DNA of 64,000 bases from Thermoplasmata archaeon (GTDB lineage Archaea; Thermoplasmatota; Thermoplasmata; UBA10834), in NCBI GenBank assembly GCA_020696365.1, contig JAEHCM010000003.1, forward strand, positions 154,672-218,671, in the 5' to 3' direction. Position numbers and translations under genes: made by a program. A model generated the notes under the pieces. The model was not told the origin of the DNA, searched no databases, and saw only the letters and a list, made by a program, of their open reading frames with translations. Positions 1 through 9,536 of the stretch are shown here, in pieces (within the stretch, counting starts at the first letter, position 1; the number at the start of each line of letters is the position of its first letter).

Positions 1-614
1 CCGTACCGGGCCTCGATGACTGCTGGCCTGCCGAGGACCATCTCCCTTGCGCTCTGGGCGTTTATCTGAACCTCGGTCTTCTCCGTGAAACCGGAGAATC
101 GCCCCATCACCCGCTCATCGGACGGTTCCCTGAAGACCGGACCGCCGTACACCGGCGCCTTCACGGAGATGTCGCCGCAACTGAGCAGCACCTCCCCGCG
201 GACCGGGTGAATGATCCGTTTGTCGCAATAACCTACGCTCAATCTTGGTGGCTCGCTCCCGGATGTCGGCAACCCTCGCACGATGTTCTCTATCTTCGTC
301 GAGCACAAGTTGAACTCGCTCAGAGGAGGGACGGATGTGGGAAGCGGGAGGTATGCTCCGGCGCATATGCCGACGTATCTGCCGCCGGATCGGATGAATC
401 TCCTGATCTCCGCGAACCCACCCCGTCCGATGGACTCGGCGATCTCGAATGCGTCTCCTCCAGATATGAGCAGCAAATCGGGCATCCTGCGTGTGACGCC
501 CTTGACCTCATCGGACGAAATGAAGTCGACTTCGTAAAGACCCGCCGACTCGAACAGACGAGCGAGCCAAACCCACGAATGCGACGATCCTTTCCCGGCG
601 TAGACCTCTATCAT
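1..614 (-). CDS. BPL_N-type glutamine amidotransferase-like protein (3' end off the window)
   Basis: The reverse strand is open from an ATG at 614 to the window edge (204 codons, no stop). The product starts MIEVYAGKGSSHSWVW, has LLLISGGDAFEIAESIG near residue 50 and a nucleophile-elbow segment GGRYVGICAGAYLPLP near residue 90, where the Cys of GICAGA would be the class-I amidotransferase nucleophile. This pattern fits the biotin-protein-ligase N-terminal-like (BPL_N, COG4285) group, whose substrate is not known. The C-terminus is missing, so the remaining triad residues cannot be judged. It is divergent from the exported protein at 751. Family assignment is from motif recognition; the function is unknown. 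Confidence 0.8.
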   Translation of the reverse strand, partial: MIEVYAGKGSSHSWVWLARLFESAGLYEVDFISSDEVKGVTRRMPDLLLISGGDAFEIAESIGRGGFAEIRRFIRSGGRYVGICAGAYLPLPTSVPPLSEFNLCSTKIENIVRGLPTSGSEPPRLSVGYCDKRIIHPVRGEVLLSCGDISVKAPVYGGPVFREPSDERVMGRFSGFTEKTEVQINAQSAREMVLGRPAVIEARY

Positions 615-750
615 GTTGTTGTCGATCTCCGCTTGTGTCTACGTCATGCTCCCTGTTGTCATAAGGCTATCTTCTGTGCTGATGACAGGCCATACTGGCA
701 TGAGGACTTCCACCGACAAGACTATCTAACACCTTACGCCTCCAACAATC

Positions 751-3102
751 GTGTGGTCTGGAGGAGCGTGCCTATTTCTCGGAGCCATCGTCCTGCTTTC
801 AGCTGTCAACCTTGCAGCAGATGATTGCGAGTGCACGGATTACAGCTACGCGGAGGACCTGTTCCCGCATGATCCGATTTCTATCTCTGGCGACGCGGGG
901 TTCACCGCAGACCAAGGCGTTGTATCTGGCTCTGGAACGGAGTTCGACCCGTACATCATAGAGGGATGGGACATAAACGCCTCTGAGGAGATAGGCATAC
1001 ACATAGCGTACACCTCCGCACATGTCGTAATTCGAGATGTCTTCGTGCATCACGGCCATGCAAGGATATCGCATCCGGGTATCTCGATGGACGACAACGA
1101 TGGGATACTCCTGGAGAGCGTCACGAACGTCCGTGTGGAGGACGTCAGCGTGACCATCTGTGTAAATGGGATTCAAGTCTACAAAGTGGCTGGCGTCGAA
1201 ATCGCGGGATCCGAGATATGGGGATGCCCTTTCACGGGTGTATTCGTCCGAGAATCGGTGAATGTGACTGTCGAAGAGAATACCATCTGCGACATAGCCG
1301 GGAGTGGGATTCGCACCTCAATGTCAAGCGAGATCGCAGTGGAAGGCAACCTCATCGATGGTTGCGCAGCAGGCGTCTACATTGGTGATGACCAGGGGGA
1401 TGTTCAGGTCGAGGGCAATCGCATAGTGTTCAATGGCGTTGGCCTGATGGGCGACAACTGCAGACAGGTCCACATCGAGGGCAACGAACTCGCGTACAAC
1501 GAGATGGCCGCGATCATTATGTCTGAATCCGCATTCACAAACATCACAGGGAACCTCATTGAGAATAATGGCTGTGGCGTCCATCTCCTCGGATGCTGGG
1601 ATTGCACCGTCTTCGGGAACGACTTCGCATCGAACGATATGCAGGCGTTCGAATTCCGTGGAGAGCGGAACAAGTGGCACGATGAAGGCCAGAAGGCCGG
1701 CAATCACTGGTCGGATCACGATGGTACCCTGGCACGACAGATTACCACGGACATAGAAGATCGATACCCAATCTCGGAGGAGATCTGGGAAGGAGACCGA
1801 GTCAAGGCTCCGGAGGAACCGACGGAAGGCCCATGGACCGAGTCATACCAAGGGGATTTCAGGACCAGAACCGTCGACTCCAGAACGTCATATATTGATG
1901 AATCCTCGATGGAGATGATTCTCGGACCGGATGGCGACCTGCATGCAGTATACCGGATGAATGGTACGATCCGATACGCACGATGCTCAGATGGGCATTG
2001 GAACAGCGCAGTCCTGGACATCGACAGGTCCACCATTTCGAACCCGGCGATGATGATCGATGACGAGGGAAACCTGCACGTTGCATACTTATCGAAATTC
2101 TCGCTCTCGGACGAGGAGGTGCAACTCTTACACGTCACGAACGAGGGTGGAGCGTTCAGGATATTCCCTCTCCTGGAAATTGAGATAGACACGCGGTGGG
2201 ATAGAGCATATGTGGATTTTGGCCCAGACGGGCACCTGTTTGCGGCTTATGAGACCAACCAGGTTGTGCCGCCAGATGATCCCACCGTATCCCACATCGT
2301 ATCCTACACCTACGGGATATCCTATGCACACAACAGGGAGGGGAATTGGATCACAGACATCGTCTTCAATGGCACGGAGGCATCGCCCAGTGATCTGACG
2401 ATGGAGGTGGATGCCATGGGCGAGATCCACCTGGCGTTCTACTCACGCCTGAACGACACGGTGACCGTCAACTACACAACGGACGCTGGTGGCAGCTGGC
2501 CGGTGGAGAAGGTGTTTCAGTTCAATCCGCTCTGGGGTGCACCTGGCAACATATGCATAGATCTCGACAGCTCTAACAGGCCTCACATCGTCTTCAACAA
2601 CAGGTCCTACGCGATTTGGCCGGACGAGGTGGATAACGTCAACACCATGCACTACGCAACCCAGAACTCGTCCGGATGGTCTGTCAGCACGATTTCGAGC
2701 AGTTTCAGAGTAGGGCAACCTGTCGACTTCGCTCTCGATACGGAGGACAAAGCGCACTTGCTGTACAACGACCAGTACAATTATGACCCCATGTACGCGA
2801 CCAACTCGGACGCCAACGGGTCATCTTGGAGCATAGACAGACTCGCGACTGTTGGCATGGGGGGGTTCACCGGAGCTCTGGTTGTGGATGACATAGGGGT
2901 AGTGCACCTCCTGTACATGTCCGTGCAAGAGAATAGTCTCTCCGGTCTCTCCGGAGGTGGCTGGTGTGAGGTCATCTATGCGACCTCAGAGGAGCCGGCT
3001 GCAGCAAGCGGTGATTGGCTGGACGGCAGGTACGTCGTACTCGCCTGCCTGGTAGCGGCTGTTCTGACCATCACATACGCGTACAGGAGGCTGATGAAAT
3101 GA
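751..3102 (+). CDS. Exported beta-helix (NosD-like) plus propeller-like repeat protein with C-terminal membrane anchor
   Basis: 783 aa from a GTG start. Residues 1-25 are a signal peptide (hydrophobic LFLGAIVLLSAVNLAA). Residues about 50-300 are parallel right-handed beta-helix repeats of the NosD/PbH1 type (for example IEGWDI, VEENTICDIAGSGI, IEGNELAYNEMAAI). Residues about 370-740 are repeated GPDGDLHAVY / DDEGNLHVAY units typical of BNR/propeller-like surface proteins. The last 20 residues are a transmembrane helix followed by YRRLMK, so the bulk is outside the cell. The stop overlaps the next start (ATGA), implying co-translation with the related protein at 3099. It is probably a cell-surface binding or carbohydrate-active protein; no catalytic residues are recognised. 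Confidence 0.85.
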   Translation: MWSGGACLFLGAIVLLSAVNLAADDCECTDYSYAEDLFPHDPISISGDAGFTADQGVVSGSGTEFDPYIIEGWDINASEEIGIHIAYTSAHVVIRDVFVHHGHARISHPGISMDDNDGILLESVTNVRVEDVSVTICVNGIQVYKVAGVEIAGSEIWGCPFTGVFVRESVNVTVEENTICDIAGSGIRTSMSSEIAVEGNLIDGCAAGVYIGDDQGDVQVEGNRIVFNGVGLMGDNCRQVHIEGNELAYNEMAAIIMSESAFTNITGNLIENNGCGVHLLGCWDCTVFGNDFASNDMQAFEFRGERNKWHDEGQKAGNHWSDHDGTLARQITTDIEDRYPISEEIWEGDRVKAPEEPTEGPWTESYQGDFRTRTVDSRTSYIDESSMEMILGPDGDLHAVYRMNGTIRYARCSDGHWNSAVLDIDRSTISNPAMMIDDEGNLHVAYLSKFSLSDEEVQLLHVTNEGGAFRIFPLLEIEIDTRWDRAYVDFGPDGHLFAAYETNQVVPPDDPTVSHIVSYTYGISYAHNREGNWITDIVFNGTEASPSDLTMEVDAMGEIHLAFYSRLNDTVTVNYTTDAGGSWPVEKVFQFNPLWGAPGNICIDLDSSNRPHIVFNNRSYAIWPDEVDNVNTMHYATQNSSGWSVSTISSSFRVGQPVDFALDTEDKAHLLYNDQYNYDPMYATNSDANGSSWSIDRLATVGMGGFTGALVVDDIGVVHLLYMSVQENSLSGLSGGGWCEVIYATSEEPAAASGDWLDGRYVVLACLVAAVLTITYAYRRLMK

Positions 3103-4358
3103 GGCTTCCAGCGACGACGATGATGGCCGTCATCTGTGCCGTGGCGATGTTGACGATGATGCCCCTCGGATCCGCTTCGGCCGACAGCGTTCAAACAAGG
3201 AAGTGGGAGATCCACGATCTCCCGTTTCCGGCGTGTTTCGACTATTACATTTACGGCAATGAGATGACGCTCAGCATGGATGATGATGAGACGCTGCACA
3301 TATGCGCCAGCTGGTATGATGGCATGGCCTTCGGAAGCAGTAGCGACTGGAACCTCGTCAACATATCGAACTTGATCGAGGAGCTGGACATGCACATCGA
3401 TTACATGAGATTCGCGGTGGATGGCGCAGGAAACACTCACTTCGTGGCCATGACCTACTTCGAAACGATAGTGTACGGCACCAACTCGAACCAATCGTGG
3501 GTAGTCGAGGTGATCGACGACATCTCCATGACCGGAGGATGGAGCTCTGTGCCAAGGCCGAAGATTCTGGTGGACGACAATGGAGCCGTCCATCTCTGCT
3601 ACCATTCGAAGGCCGAGGGACATGAGTTGAGATACGCCACAAACTCCGGAGGCGATTGGGAGATCACCAGCATCGAACAGGCCCTCAACTCCTCATCGAC
3701 CTACGCGCTAGCCCTGGGCCCGGACGGCTCTCCGCACATCGCATACTACAACTACGACACGGACGAGCTGAGGCATGTCACGAGGGATGGAGGCACCTGG
3801 GCCGTCGAATCGGTCGACGACCAGTTGATACTCTACTCGGTCACCATCGACGTCACGGATGACGACCACGCCCACATAGCCTACTGCGGTTACATACCAC
3901 CCGAAAACCCATGGGACACGTGGAGCGTCGTACGCTATGCCGAGGAGGGCGATGCAGGCTGGTCCCTCTCGAGCATCGAAGGAAGCTGGTTCAATTCTTT
4001 CAGTGGCGTCTCTGGTCAGCTGGACCAGGAAGGCAACTTCCACATGAGCTACTGTGATGTGGAAGAAATGGACCTCGTCTACGCCACCAACGAAGTGGGA
4101 GTATTTCAGAAGCAAAGGGTGGACGCTGTGGACTTCGTTGGCTCGGGGAGCGCGCTTCTTCTCGATTCCAAGGGTGACGTTCACATCGCGTATGTGAACG
4201 AAACAAGCTGCACGGCCAAGTATGCGTTCGGGGCAGAGACCAGCTCGTCCTCGCAATCTGGCGATGATGAAGGCATGGACCTGTTCCTTGTCGTGGCTGC
4301 CGTCTCGCTGGGAGCAACAGGCGTTGGGGCGTTCCTGATAATCAGGTGGAAACCATAG
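3099..4358 (+). CDS. Exported propeller-like repeat protein with C-terminal membrane anchor
   Basis: 419 aa from the ATG at 3099, which overlaps the preceding stop and is directly followed by a signal peptide (MRLPATTMMAVICAVAMLTM). An upstream in-frame start at 3015 would bury the signal, so it was not used. The exterior part repeats LxxDDxxxxHxxY-like units (DDNGAVHLCYHS, GPDGSPHIAYYN, DSKGDVHIAYVN) like the C-terminal half of the previous protein. The C-terminus has a helix (LFLVVAAVSLGATGVGAFLII) and a basic tail. The two genes look like a tandem pair of related surface proteins; function unknown. Confidence 0.85.
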   Translation: MRLPATTMMAVICAVAMLTMMPLGSASADSVQTRKWEIHDLPFPACFDYYIYGNEMTLSMDDDETLHICASWYDGMAFGSSSDWNLVNISNLIEELDMHIDYMRFAVDGAGNTHFVAMTYFETIVYGTNSNQSWVVEVIDDISMTGGWSSVPRPKILVDDNGAVHLCYHSKAEGHELRYATNSGGDWEITSIEQALNSSSTYALALGPDGSPHIAYYNYDTDELRHVTRDGGTWAVESVDDQLILYSVTIDVTDDDHAHIAYCGYIPPENPWDTWSVVRYAEEGDAGWSLSSIEGSWFNSFSGVSGQLDQEGNFHMSYCDVEEMDLVYATNEVGVFQKQRVDAVDFVGSGSALLLDSKGDVHIAYVNETSCTAKYAFGAETSSSSQSGDDEGMDLFLVVAAVSLGATGVGAFLIIRWKP

Positions 4359-4471
4359 AATCGCCATGACCACACCCATGAATGAATATGGGACACATTC
4401 GTGGCCTGACGGACCCTCCATGAACGCATAGAAAGGGTTATAGAACCTCTTGTCTTATCTCGGCTCCATCA

Positions 4472-4544
4472 GGGCCCATGGTCTAGTGGTTATGACATCT
4501 GCTTGACATGCAGAAAATCACCGGTTCGAATCCGGTTGGGCCCA
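4472..4544 (+). tRNA. tRNA-Val (anticodon GAC)
   Basis: A complete cloverleaf is readable: acceptor GGGCCCA pairs with TGGGCCC, the anticodon stem TCTGC/GCAGA encloses TTGACAT (anticodon GAC), and the T arm is ACCGG-TTCGAAT-CCGGT. The discriminator is A and CCA is not encoded. Degenerate copies of its 3' end occur at 4637, 17655 and 47931. Confidence 0.95.
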
Positions 4545-4636
4545 CTCCATGTCTCGGCCAGACAAGAGGCTGCAGAATTCAGATCAAGCGATTTCGTTGT
4601 CCTTGACGCTTCTAGCTCCATTGCTGGACGGCTCTT

Positions 4637-4661
4637 GGTTCGGGTCCATTTGGGCCCACTC
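4637..4661 (+). repeat. Degenerate tRNA-Val 3'-end copy (att-like scar)
   Basis: The segment GGTTCGGGTCCATTTGGGCC followed by CACTC repeats the T arm and acceptor 3' strand of the tRNA-Val that ends 93 nt upstream. The 5' tRNA parts are absent. Such 3' fragments are what integrative elements leave when they use a tRNA gene as target; here it is a decayed scar. Confidence 0.6.
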
Positions 4662-4737
4662 TCACCTTACTGGCTCTTTTTCAATCAGCAGGAATTGAAA
4701 TCCGGGGAGAATACCCCAAACCCCTTTCATTTTTCCT

Positions 4738-4758
4738 CCGCCCCTATGGCCTTTTCTC
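4738..4758 (-). repeat. Dispersed GAGAAAAGGCCATAGGGGCG element, copy A
   Basis: On the minus strand this reads GAGAAAAGGCCATAGGGGCG + G, exactly as at 9888, 46522 and 63904. This copy lacks the AGAAGCCCTTAA tail of the others. It lies in the gene-free stretch 4545-5180, where apart from this repeat and the tRNA scar no convincing gene is seen. A TATA-like GTATATCT lies near 5098, about 80 nt before the hdrA-like gene. Confidence 0.7.
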
Positions 4759-5180
4759 AGAGTATCAGAGACGAAGAATCCTGCCGAGATGCCTACTGCT
4801 AAGAGGTGGTCAGCAAGAAATGGTGAACCGGATTATTTCGATAAGTCCTCATCGTCTTCTCTACTTCTATTTCCCTTGGCAAGAAATCCCGCGCTCATTC
4901 AATAACGAAAGGCGTGTCATTCATCATCGAGCAGGATTCCCTTCCATGAATCAGCTGAAGCGACGAATACAGGCGACGAGGGCATGACACCTTGTAACGA
5001 CCGATACGCTTTCCGGTTCGATAATGACTCAAGAAGACGAATATCGTCTATCGAATAGAGGTAATGTAACATGGATTGCATTATGTTGCTGAAAAGCGTA
5101 TATCTATGCGTCGAAATCGGTTGACATGATATCGATATTCGTTTGGAGGAGCGTGGACTCAACCAGGAAGGAGGGACATC

Positions 5181-6890
5181 TTGGATGTAGTAGGAGATAA
5201 GGGCTCTGGCGAGCGGTCAGTCATCGTTTTGCTGTGCAGGTGTGAAGGAGAGATCCAGGGCACAATCGATCTGGAGAAAGTCCGAGATCGCTTACTCACC
5301 CACCCTCAAGTGGATATGGCATCCATACACGATTCTCTATGCTCCAAAGAAGGACGATCCCAAATGCGAGAGTTCTGCGACAAACGGGGCAGAGAAAGGG
5401 TGGTCATAGGCGCTTGCTCGCCGGAAGTTCCTGAGAACCCACTGAGAGGAGATCTTGAGGAGGCCGGAATAAACGGCTACCTCGTCGAGCAGGTTGACAT
5501 TCGTGAGCAGTGCGCATGGGTGCATTCCTCTATTGGACCCGCGACTGCCAAAGCAACTGCGCTGATCAGAGGAGCCATCGACAGGAGCCTGAGACAGGAA
5601 CCGCTTGAAGACCTGTCGTTCGACATAGCGGGTGCGGCTCTGATCATCGGTTGCTCAGAGCCTGGAATTCAAGCTGCAATGAAGATCTCCGAGGCGGGAT
5701 TCAGAGTGTATCTCATCGACGAGGAGGGCAGTGGACGAAGTCCCACGGAGCGTACGCCTGCCGATCCAGATTCAGGCATCCTGGCAGGGCATGAGAATGT
5801 GGAAATCCTTCTGAATTGCCATATCGAAGCCATCGATGGAATTTTCGGACGGCGGCACGTGAAGGTGCACACCGCCCAGGGACCTAGAGAATTCGAGGTC
5901 GGCACGATTCTCGTTGTCACGCCCCGGGAAGCGTCTGCCAAGGACTCCTTCGATCACTCTTCTTCAGATAACCCGAGTCTGATTACCGTCGCTGAGTTCG
6001 AGAGACTCCTGATGGGGTTAGAGAAAGGTATGCAGCCCTTGCGCCCTTCTGACGGTGCACCTCTTAGAAGAATCGGCTTCGTTCAACGCGTGGACGACGA
6101 TAAGGAAGCTGGAAGGGCTGCCCCCGAGCAATCCGCATTCATTGCCCTGGCGATTACACAAGCTCTGAGACTCAAGAGATTGCGCCCCGACATGGAGATC
6201 GACTTCTACGTGCACGAGGCCGAAGGCCTTCTCAGGACAAGCAAGGCCCTGTCCGACTCCGCCGCAAGGAGCGGGATCAAATTCAATTCGGTTGCAGCGC
6301 CACCAGACATCACGTCAGAGGATGGAAGTACGCTTGTGAGGGCAAGACATCTCGGACATGACGAGTCGACAGATGTCGAGAGCGATCTGGTTGTTGCCGT
6401 CGGGGACCGAAGGGCGTCGGGAATGGCGTCGAGAGCTCTAGAGCTTCTTCACGCGGGAACCGGTGAAAGCAGAACCGGAGGCGATTTCGCGGGGGGACAG
6501 GCCGCCGATCTCAACAGGGGGATCTTTGTGATCCGAACATCCGACTCAAAGGAGGCGGCCGCGCGAGCGGACAATGAGACTGAGCCGGCGGCATCAGCGA
6601 TGGTCCGAATCATGCGCCAGCAAACCGTGAGAGTCCCGAGGCACGTGGCTCATGTCCAAGAATACAGGTGCAGGGGCTGCGGCAAATGCGCGGACATATG
6701 CGAGCACGACGCGATAAAGCTGGTCGAGAAGGAAAAGGGAGAGCAGGTCGCCCAGATAGACGAGCTGCGCTGTGAGGGCTGCGGTCTCTGCAGGGTTGCG
6801 TGCTGCAACGGAGCGATGGCACTGCTCGGCTATACCACAACGCAGCTTCTTGCTCAGATGCTGGGGATGATCGAGGAGGTGGGCGGCTGA
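5181..6890 (+). CDS. HdrA-like iron-sulfur protein with degenerate FAD site
   Basis: 569 aa, TTG start preceded by AAGGAGGG. The N-terminus (VLLCRCEGEIQG, then VVIGACSPEVPENPLRG and VDIREQCAWVH) matches the amino-terminal region of heterodisulfide reductase subunit A. The Rossmann segment is degenerate: GCSEPG stands where HdrA has GGGxAG, and the HdrA insert Cys cluster is not seen. The C-terminus (about 495-550) carries two 4Fe-4S motifs, CRGCGKCADIC and CEGCGLCRVACC. It overlaps the MvhD-HdrC-HdrB fusion, so it probably forms a soluble electron-transfer complex with it. Whether it can bind FAD and bifurcate electrons is doubtful. No hydrogenase or formate dehydrogenase gene is adjacent. 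Confidence 0.85.
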   Translation: MDVVGDKGSGERSVIVLLCRCEGEIQGTIDLEKVRDRLLTHPQVDMASIHDSLCSKEGRSQMREFCDKRGRERVVIGACSPEVPENPLRGDLEEAGINGYLVEQVDIREQCAWVHSSIGPATAKATALIRGAIDRSLRQEPLEDLSFDIAGAALIIGCSEPGIQAAMKISEAGFRVYLIDEEGSGRSPTERTPADPDSGILAGHENVEILLNCHIEAIDGIFGRRHVKVHTAQGPREFEVGTILVVTPREASAKDSFDHSSSDNPSLITVAEFERLLMGLEKGMQPLRPSDGAPLRRIGFVQRVDDDKEAGRAAPEQSAFIALAITQALRLKRLRPDMEIDFYVHEAEGLLRTSKALSDSAARSGIKFNSVAAPPDITSEDGSTLVRARHLGHDESTDVESDLVVAVGDRRASGMASRALELLHAGTGESRTGGDFAGGQAADLNRGIFVIRTSDSKEAAARADNETEPAASAMVRIMRQQTVRVPRHVAHVQEYRCRGCGKCADICEHDAIKLVEKEKGEQVAQIDELRCEGCGLCRVACCNGAMALLGYTTTQLLAQMLGMIEEVGG

Positions 6891-8503
6891 CAACAGACCG
6901 CTTCGAACCGAACATCATCGCGTTCGCGTGCTCTGCGAGCGGTTGGAGGGCGCTGCTCTCGGCCGGAAGAGGAAGACACCACTACCCTCCGAATGTGAAG
7001 AGCCTGAGGGTGAGGTGCACGGGGTCCATCGATCCTGCGCTTTTCATCCAGGCCTTCGAGAAAGGTGTAGACGGCATTGCTGTGATTGGCTGCCGGCTCG
7101 AAGAATGTCGTTACAGGTTCGGGAACGTTTTCGCAGAAGAGAAGCTGACCCACGTTAAGGGACTCCTGGAGCTGCTTGGGCTATCAGCTGACAGGATCAT
7201 CAGTGAGCGAGTGACGTCGGCTGACGGAGCCAAACTCGCTGACCGACTAGAAGCCTTTGTGAACGAGATTCGCGAGCTCGGGCCCGTGCCCATAACTCCC
7301 AGCAGGAAGGCAAAGAATGCTGACAAAGAGTCCGTGGACAAGGAAGTCAAGCAGCTCGTGGAGGATACGAAAGCTTACAAGTGCGTCGACTGCGGTAAAT
7401 GCACGGCGGTCTGCCCCATCCCCAAGTTCGAGCCGGAGTTTCCCATGCCGAGGATAATGGTGCTCAGGTCCATCGAGGGGATGACCGACCACCTCTCCGA
7501 CGGCCAGGACATCTGGACTTGCACCACCTGCGGGCTGTGCAATTCGCTATGCCCTTTCGACGTGGACTACTGCGGATTCATACAGGGGCTGAGAGCTCAG
7601 GCGAGGGCGTTGGGAAACGACCCTACTTGCTCCCACCGAGGGCTGATTCATTCCGCGATGAGGATAATGGCAAAGGCGACGAGTATCAGGCAGGACCGGC
7701 TTCGATGGATACCCCCCGATTTGAGCATCAGCGAAAGGAGCGATGTGTTCTACTTCGTCGGTTGCCTCCCCCACTTCGACACGGTCCTAGCGGACAGGAA
7801 TCTACGATTGACGGACATCTCAGTGGCCGCTGTTCAATTGATGAACGCAGCAGGAGTGTCTCCTCACATTAGCAACGATGAGGTATGCTGCGGACACGAT
7901 CTCATCTGGACCGGCGATGAGGAGAACTTCCTGAAGCTTATGGACAAGAATCTGAAGATCATAAGGAAGAGCGGGGCAGAAACGGTCGTCTTCTCCTGTC
8001 CGGAATGCTACCGGACCTTCCTGAGGGACTACCAGGAATTCGAGGGAGATCTGGGATTCGAGCCCCTGCACATCTCCGAGTACCTCCAACGTCTCATGGA
8101 TGATGGGAGGCTCACCTTCCCGAAGAGAGAGTCAGCGACACCAGTCACATATCACGACTCGTGCAGGCTTGGGATACACCTGGAGGTCATCGACTCACCG
8201 AGACGGCTGTTTGAGGCTGCGGGCCTGAAGGTGGTCGAGATGGATAACACGAAGAATAGATCGTACTGCTGTGGCAACTGCGCGTGGACCAACTGCTCAT
8301 CGACAACGATGAAGATGCAGTTGGAGCGGATGAGACAGGCAAAGAGAACGGGGGCGGAGTACCTGCTGACCTCAGACCCCAAATGCCAGATACATCTATC
8401 CTGCGCGATGAGCGGCAAACTCCCAATCGAGAGGGAACTGGTGGACGTACCCGTCAAGGATATGGCTATCGCCCTGGCCGAAATTCTCAAGGGCAAAACA
8501 TGA
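6887..8503 (+). CDS. MvhD-HdrC-HdrB-like fusion protein
   Basis: 538 aa if translated from the CTG at 6887. GAGGAGGT lies six bases upstream, and no ATG, GTG or TTG occurs in this frame where the family begins. Residues 1-125 resemble MvhD (IIAFACSASGW, RCTGSIDP, GCRLEECRY), with fewer Cys than usual at the first motif. Residues about 165-225 are HdrC-like with two 4Fe-4S motifs (CVDCGKCTAVCP, CTTCGLCNSLCP). The rest is HdrB-like with CCG-type motifs (CCGHDL, SCPECY, YHDSCR, CCGNCAW), the ligands of the noncubane cofactor site. The stop-start overlap is CTGA. It is likely the disulfide-reducing partner of the HdrA-like protein; the physiological disulfide is unknown. Confidence 0.88.
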   Translation: MTTDRFEPNIIAFACSASGWRALLSAGRGRHHYPPNVKSLRVRCTGSIDPALFIQAFEKGVDGIAVIGCRLEECRYRFGNVFAEEKLTHVKGLLELLGLSADRIISERVTSADGAKLADRLEAFVNEIRELGPVPITPSRKAKNADKESVDKEVKQLVEDTKAYKCVDCGKCTAVCPIPKFEPEFPMPRIMVLRSIEGMTDHLSDGQDIWTCTTCGLCNSLCPFDVDYCGFIQGLRAQARALGNDPTCSHRGLIHSAMRIMAKATSIRQDRLRWIPPDLSISERSDVFYFVGCLPHFDTVLADRNLRLTDISVAAVQLMNAAGVSPHISNDEVCCGHDLIWTGDEENFLKLMDKNLKIIRKSGAETVVFSCPECYRTFLRDYQEFEGDLGFEPLHISEYLQRLMDDGRLTFPKRESATPVTYHDSCRLGIHLEVIDSPRRLFEAAGLKVVEMDNTKNRSYCCGNCAWTNCSSTTMKMQLERMRQAKRTGAEYLLTSDPKCQIHLSCAMSGKLPIERELVDVPVKDMAIALAEILKGKT

Positions 8504-8604
8504 TTCAGCGCACGAATCGGGAACGGGAAGAGTACGATAAAGGGGTTGCGTGGGCAAGGGCGAACATGCGAGAAGCACTAGGCATCCCCGATGTGAAGAA
8601 ATGA
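8500..8604 (+). CDS. Small 34-residue protein in the Hdr-like operon
   Basis: The ATG at 8500 overlaps the preceding stop (ATGA) and its own stop overlaps the next start (ATGA at 8601). The product, MIQRTNREREEYDKGVAWAR then ANMREALGIPDVKK, is charged and helical without cysteines. The two precise overlaps are the main support for real translation. No homologue is recognised. Confidence 0.55.
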   Translation: MIQRTNREREEYDKGVAWARANMREALGIPDVKK

Positions 8605-9128
8605 ACAAAAAGAAGAGATTGATAGTAGTATCGATTGCCGCAGTGGTTGCGACCGTCATAGTCGGAATCGCGCTGATGTGGCCTTACGGCACATGCCCCG
8701 TCGGTGACCCAATATCTCTGAGGGACACCATGGCACCGTACATACCGTGTGACAGCACGGAATTCGGAGTCGTCATTGTGAACAATTATGACGAGCCAGT
8801 GTGGTTCGAAATCGAGTTCCAGAGTGAGGAAACCATAGTGGACGAATGGACTACTGAGTCGGTTGGTGCCGTCGTATATTCGGAGTGGCTCGTTCCTGGC
8901 GGAGTGGCTGTCCGAATCAGGGACATGCTCGGCGCTCCGCTCGTCAATGTCCATATCCATTTCGAGTTTGAATACCACCCGACAGAGGTCTTCGTGGACT
9001 ACAACGCCTGGTCTGCGGGTGCATTCACTGGCGTGGATATCCTTGGTCTGGAGATGGATAGTAGCGGCCAGGTGTGGGCCATCATCAGCAACGGCCCCTT
9101 TATTCAGTTGCCGATGGATGGTCTGTAG
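8601..9128 (+). CDS. Membrane-anchored exterior protein, family A member 1
   Basis: 175 aa. The ATG at 8601 overlaps the previous stop. MNKKKR precedes one transmembrane helix (LIVVSIAAVVATVIVGIALMW), so the remaining 140 residues face outward. The exterior domain begins DPISLRDTMAPYIP and contains VVIVNNYDEPVWFEIEF and VVYSEWLVPGG. The protein encoded at 52794 shares these three blocks in the same order, so the two define a small family. The beta-rich pattern suggests an Ig-like fold, but no known domain is recognised. A cell-envelope role connected to the Hdr-like operon is only inferred from position. Confidence 0.75.
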   Translation: MNKKKRLIVVSIAAVVATVIVGIALMWPYGTCPVGDPISLRDTMAPYIPCDSTEFGVVIVNNYDEPVWFEIEFQSEETIVDEWTTESVGAVVYSEWLVPGGVAVRIRDMLGAPLVNVHIHFEFEYHPTEVFVDYNAWSAGAFTGVDILGLEMDSSGQVWAIISNGPFIQLPMDGL

Positions 9129-9148
9129 TGAAAGGAGAAACGAAAGAA

Positions 9149-9385
9149 ATGGAACCGTTTGAACTGAAGTGCGATGAATGCGGAGAGAGGATCGGGCATG
9201 TCAGCCCACGCCCACGGAGAATCGGGCAGATATTCTGCCAGAAACACCATGACGATGTAACTGCCCTGATTACGGGGTTCGATTTCACCCACTGCGGAGC
9301 CATCAGAGTGAGGGGCTACCGTCGGGTGACACTGGTGGACAATATCCGAGGATTGGTCCGTTACGAGGACAGCAAGGTATTCTGA
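9149..9385 (+). CDS. Small Cys/His-rich protein
   Basis: 78 aa from the ATG at 9149; a GTG at 9128 overlapping the previous stop would add seven residues. AAGGAGA lies 11-16 nt upstream of the ATG. CDECGERIGH near the N-terminus and FCQKHHDDV about 20 residues later could bind a metal ion. The C-terminal half is beta-rich (IRVRGYRRVTLVDNI). It closes the Hdr-like operon. Unknown function. Confidence 0.6.
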   Translation: MEPFELKCDECGERIGHVSPRPRRIGQIFCQKHHDDVTALITGFDFTHCGAIRVRGYRRVTLVDNIRGLVRYEDSKVF

Positions 9386-9536
9386 GGGGGCCGTCAGCGA
9401 GTGCATAGCGATGTTCGCAGATCTCGGATTTCCAAGCCTAGCATGCACGAGAACCCCCAGAATGATGCTGGCAGGGCGTATTGGGCGACTGTCCGAGAAG
9501 CAGATAGACGAAAGCGAAAGAAACGTAGGTGAGTAA

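Noticed and set aside
207..824. 205-codon plus-strand frame
   Set aside because: It is antisense to the BPL_N-like gene, whose motifs on the minus strand are clear.
4503..4802. Open frame over tRNA-Val
   Set aside because: It overlaps the tRNA and the tRNA scar, and its product has no protein-like pattern.
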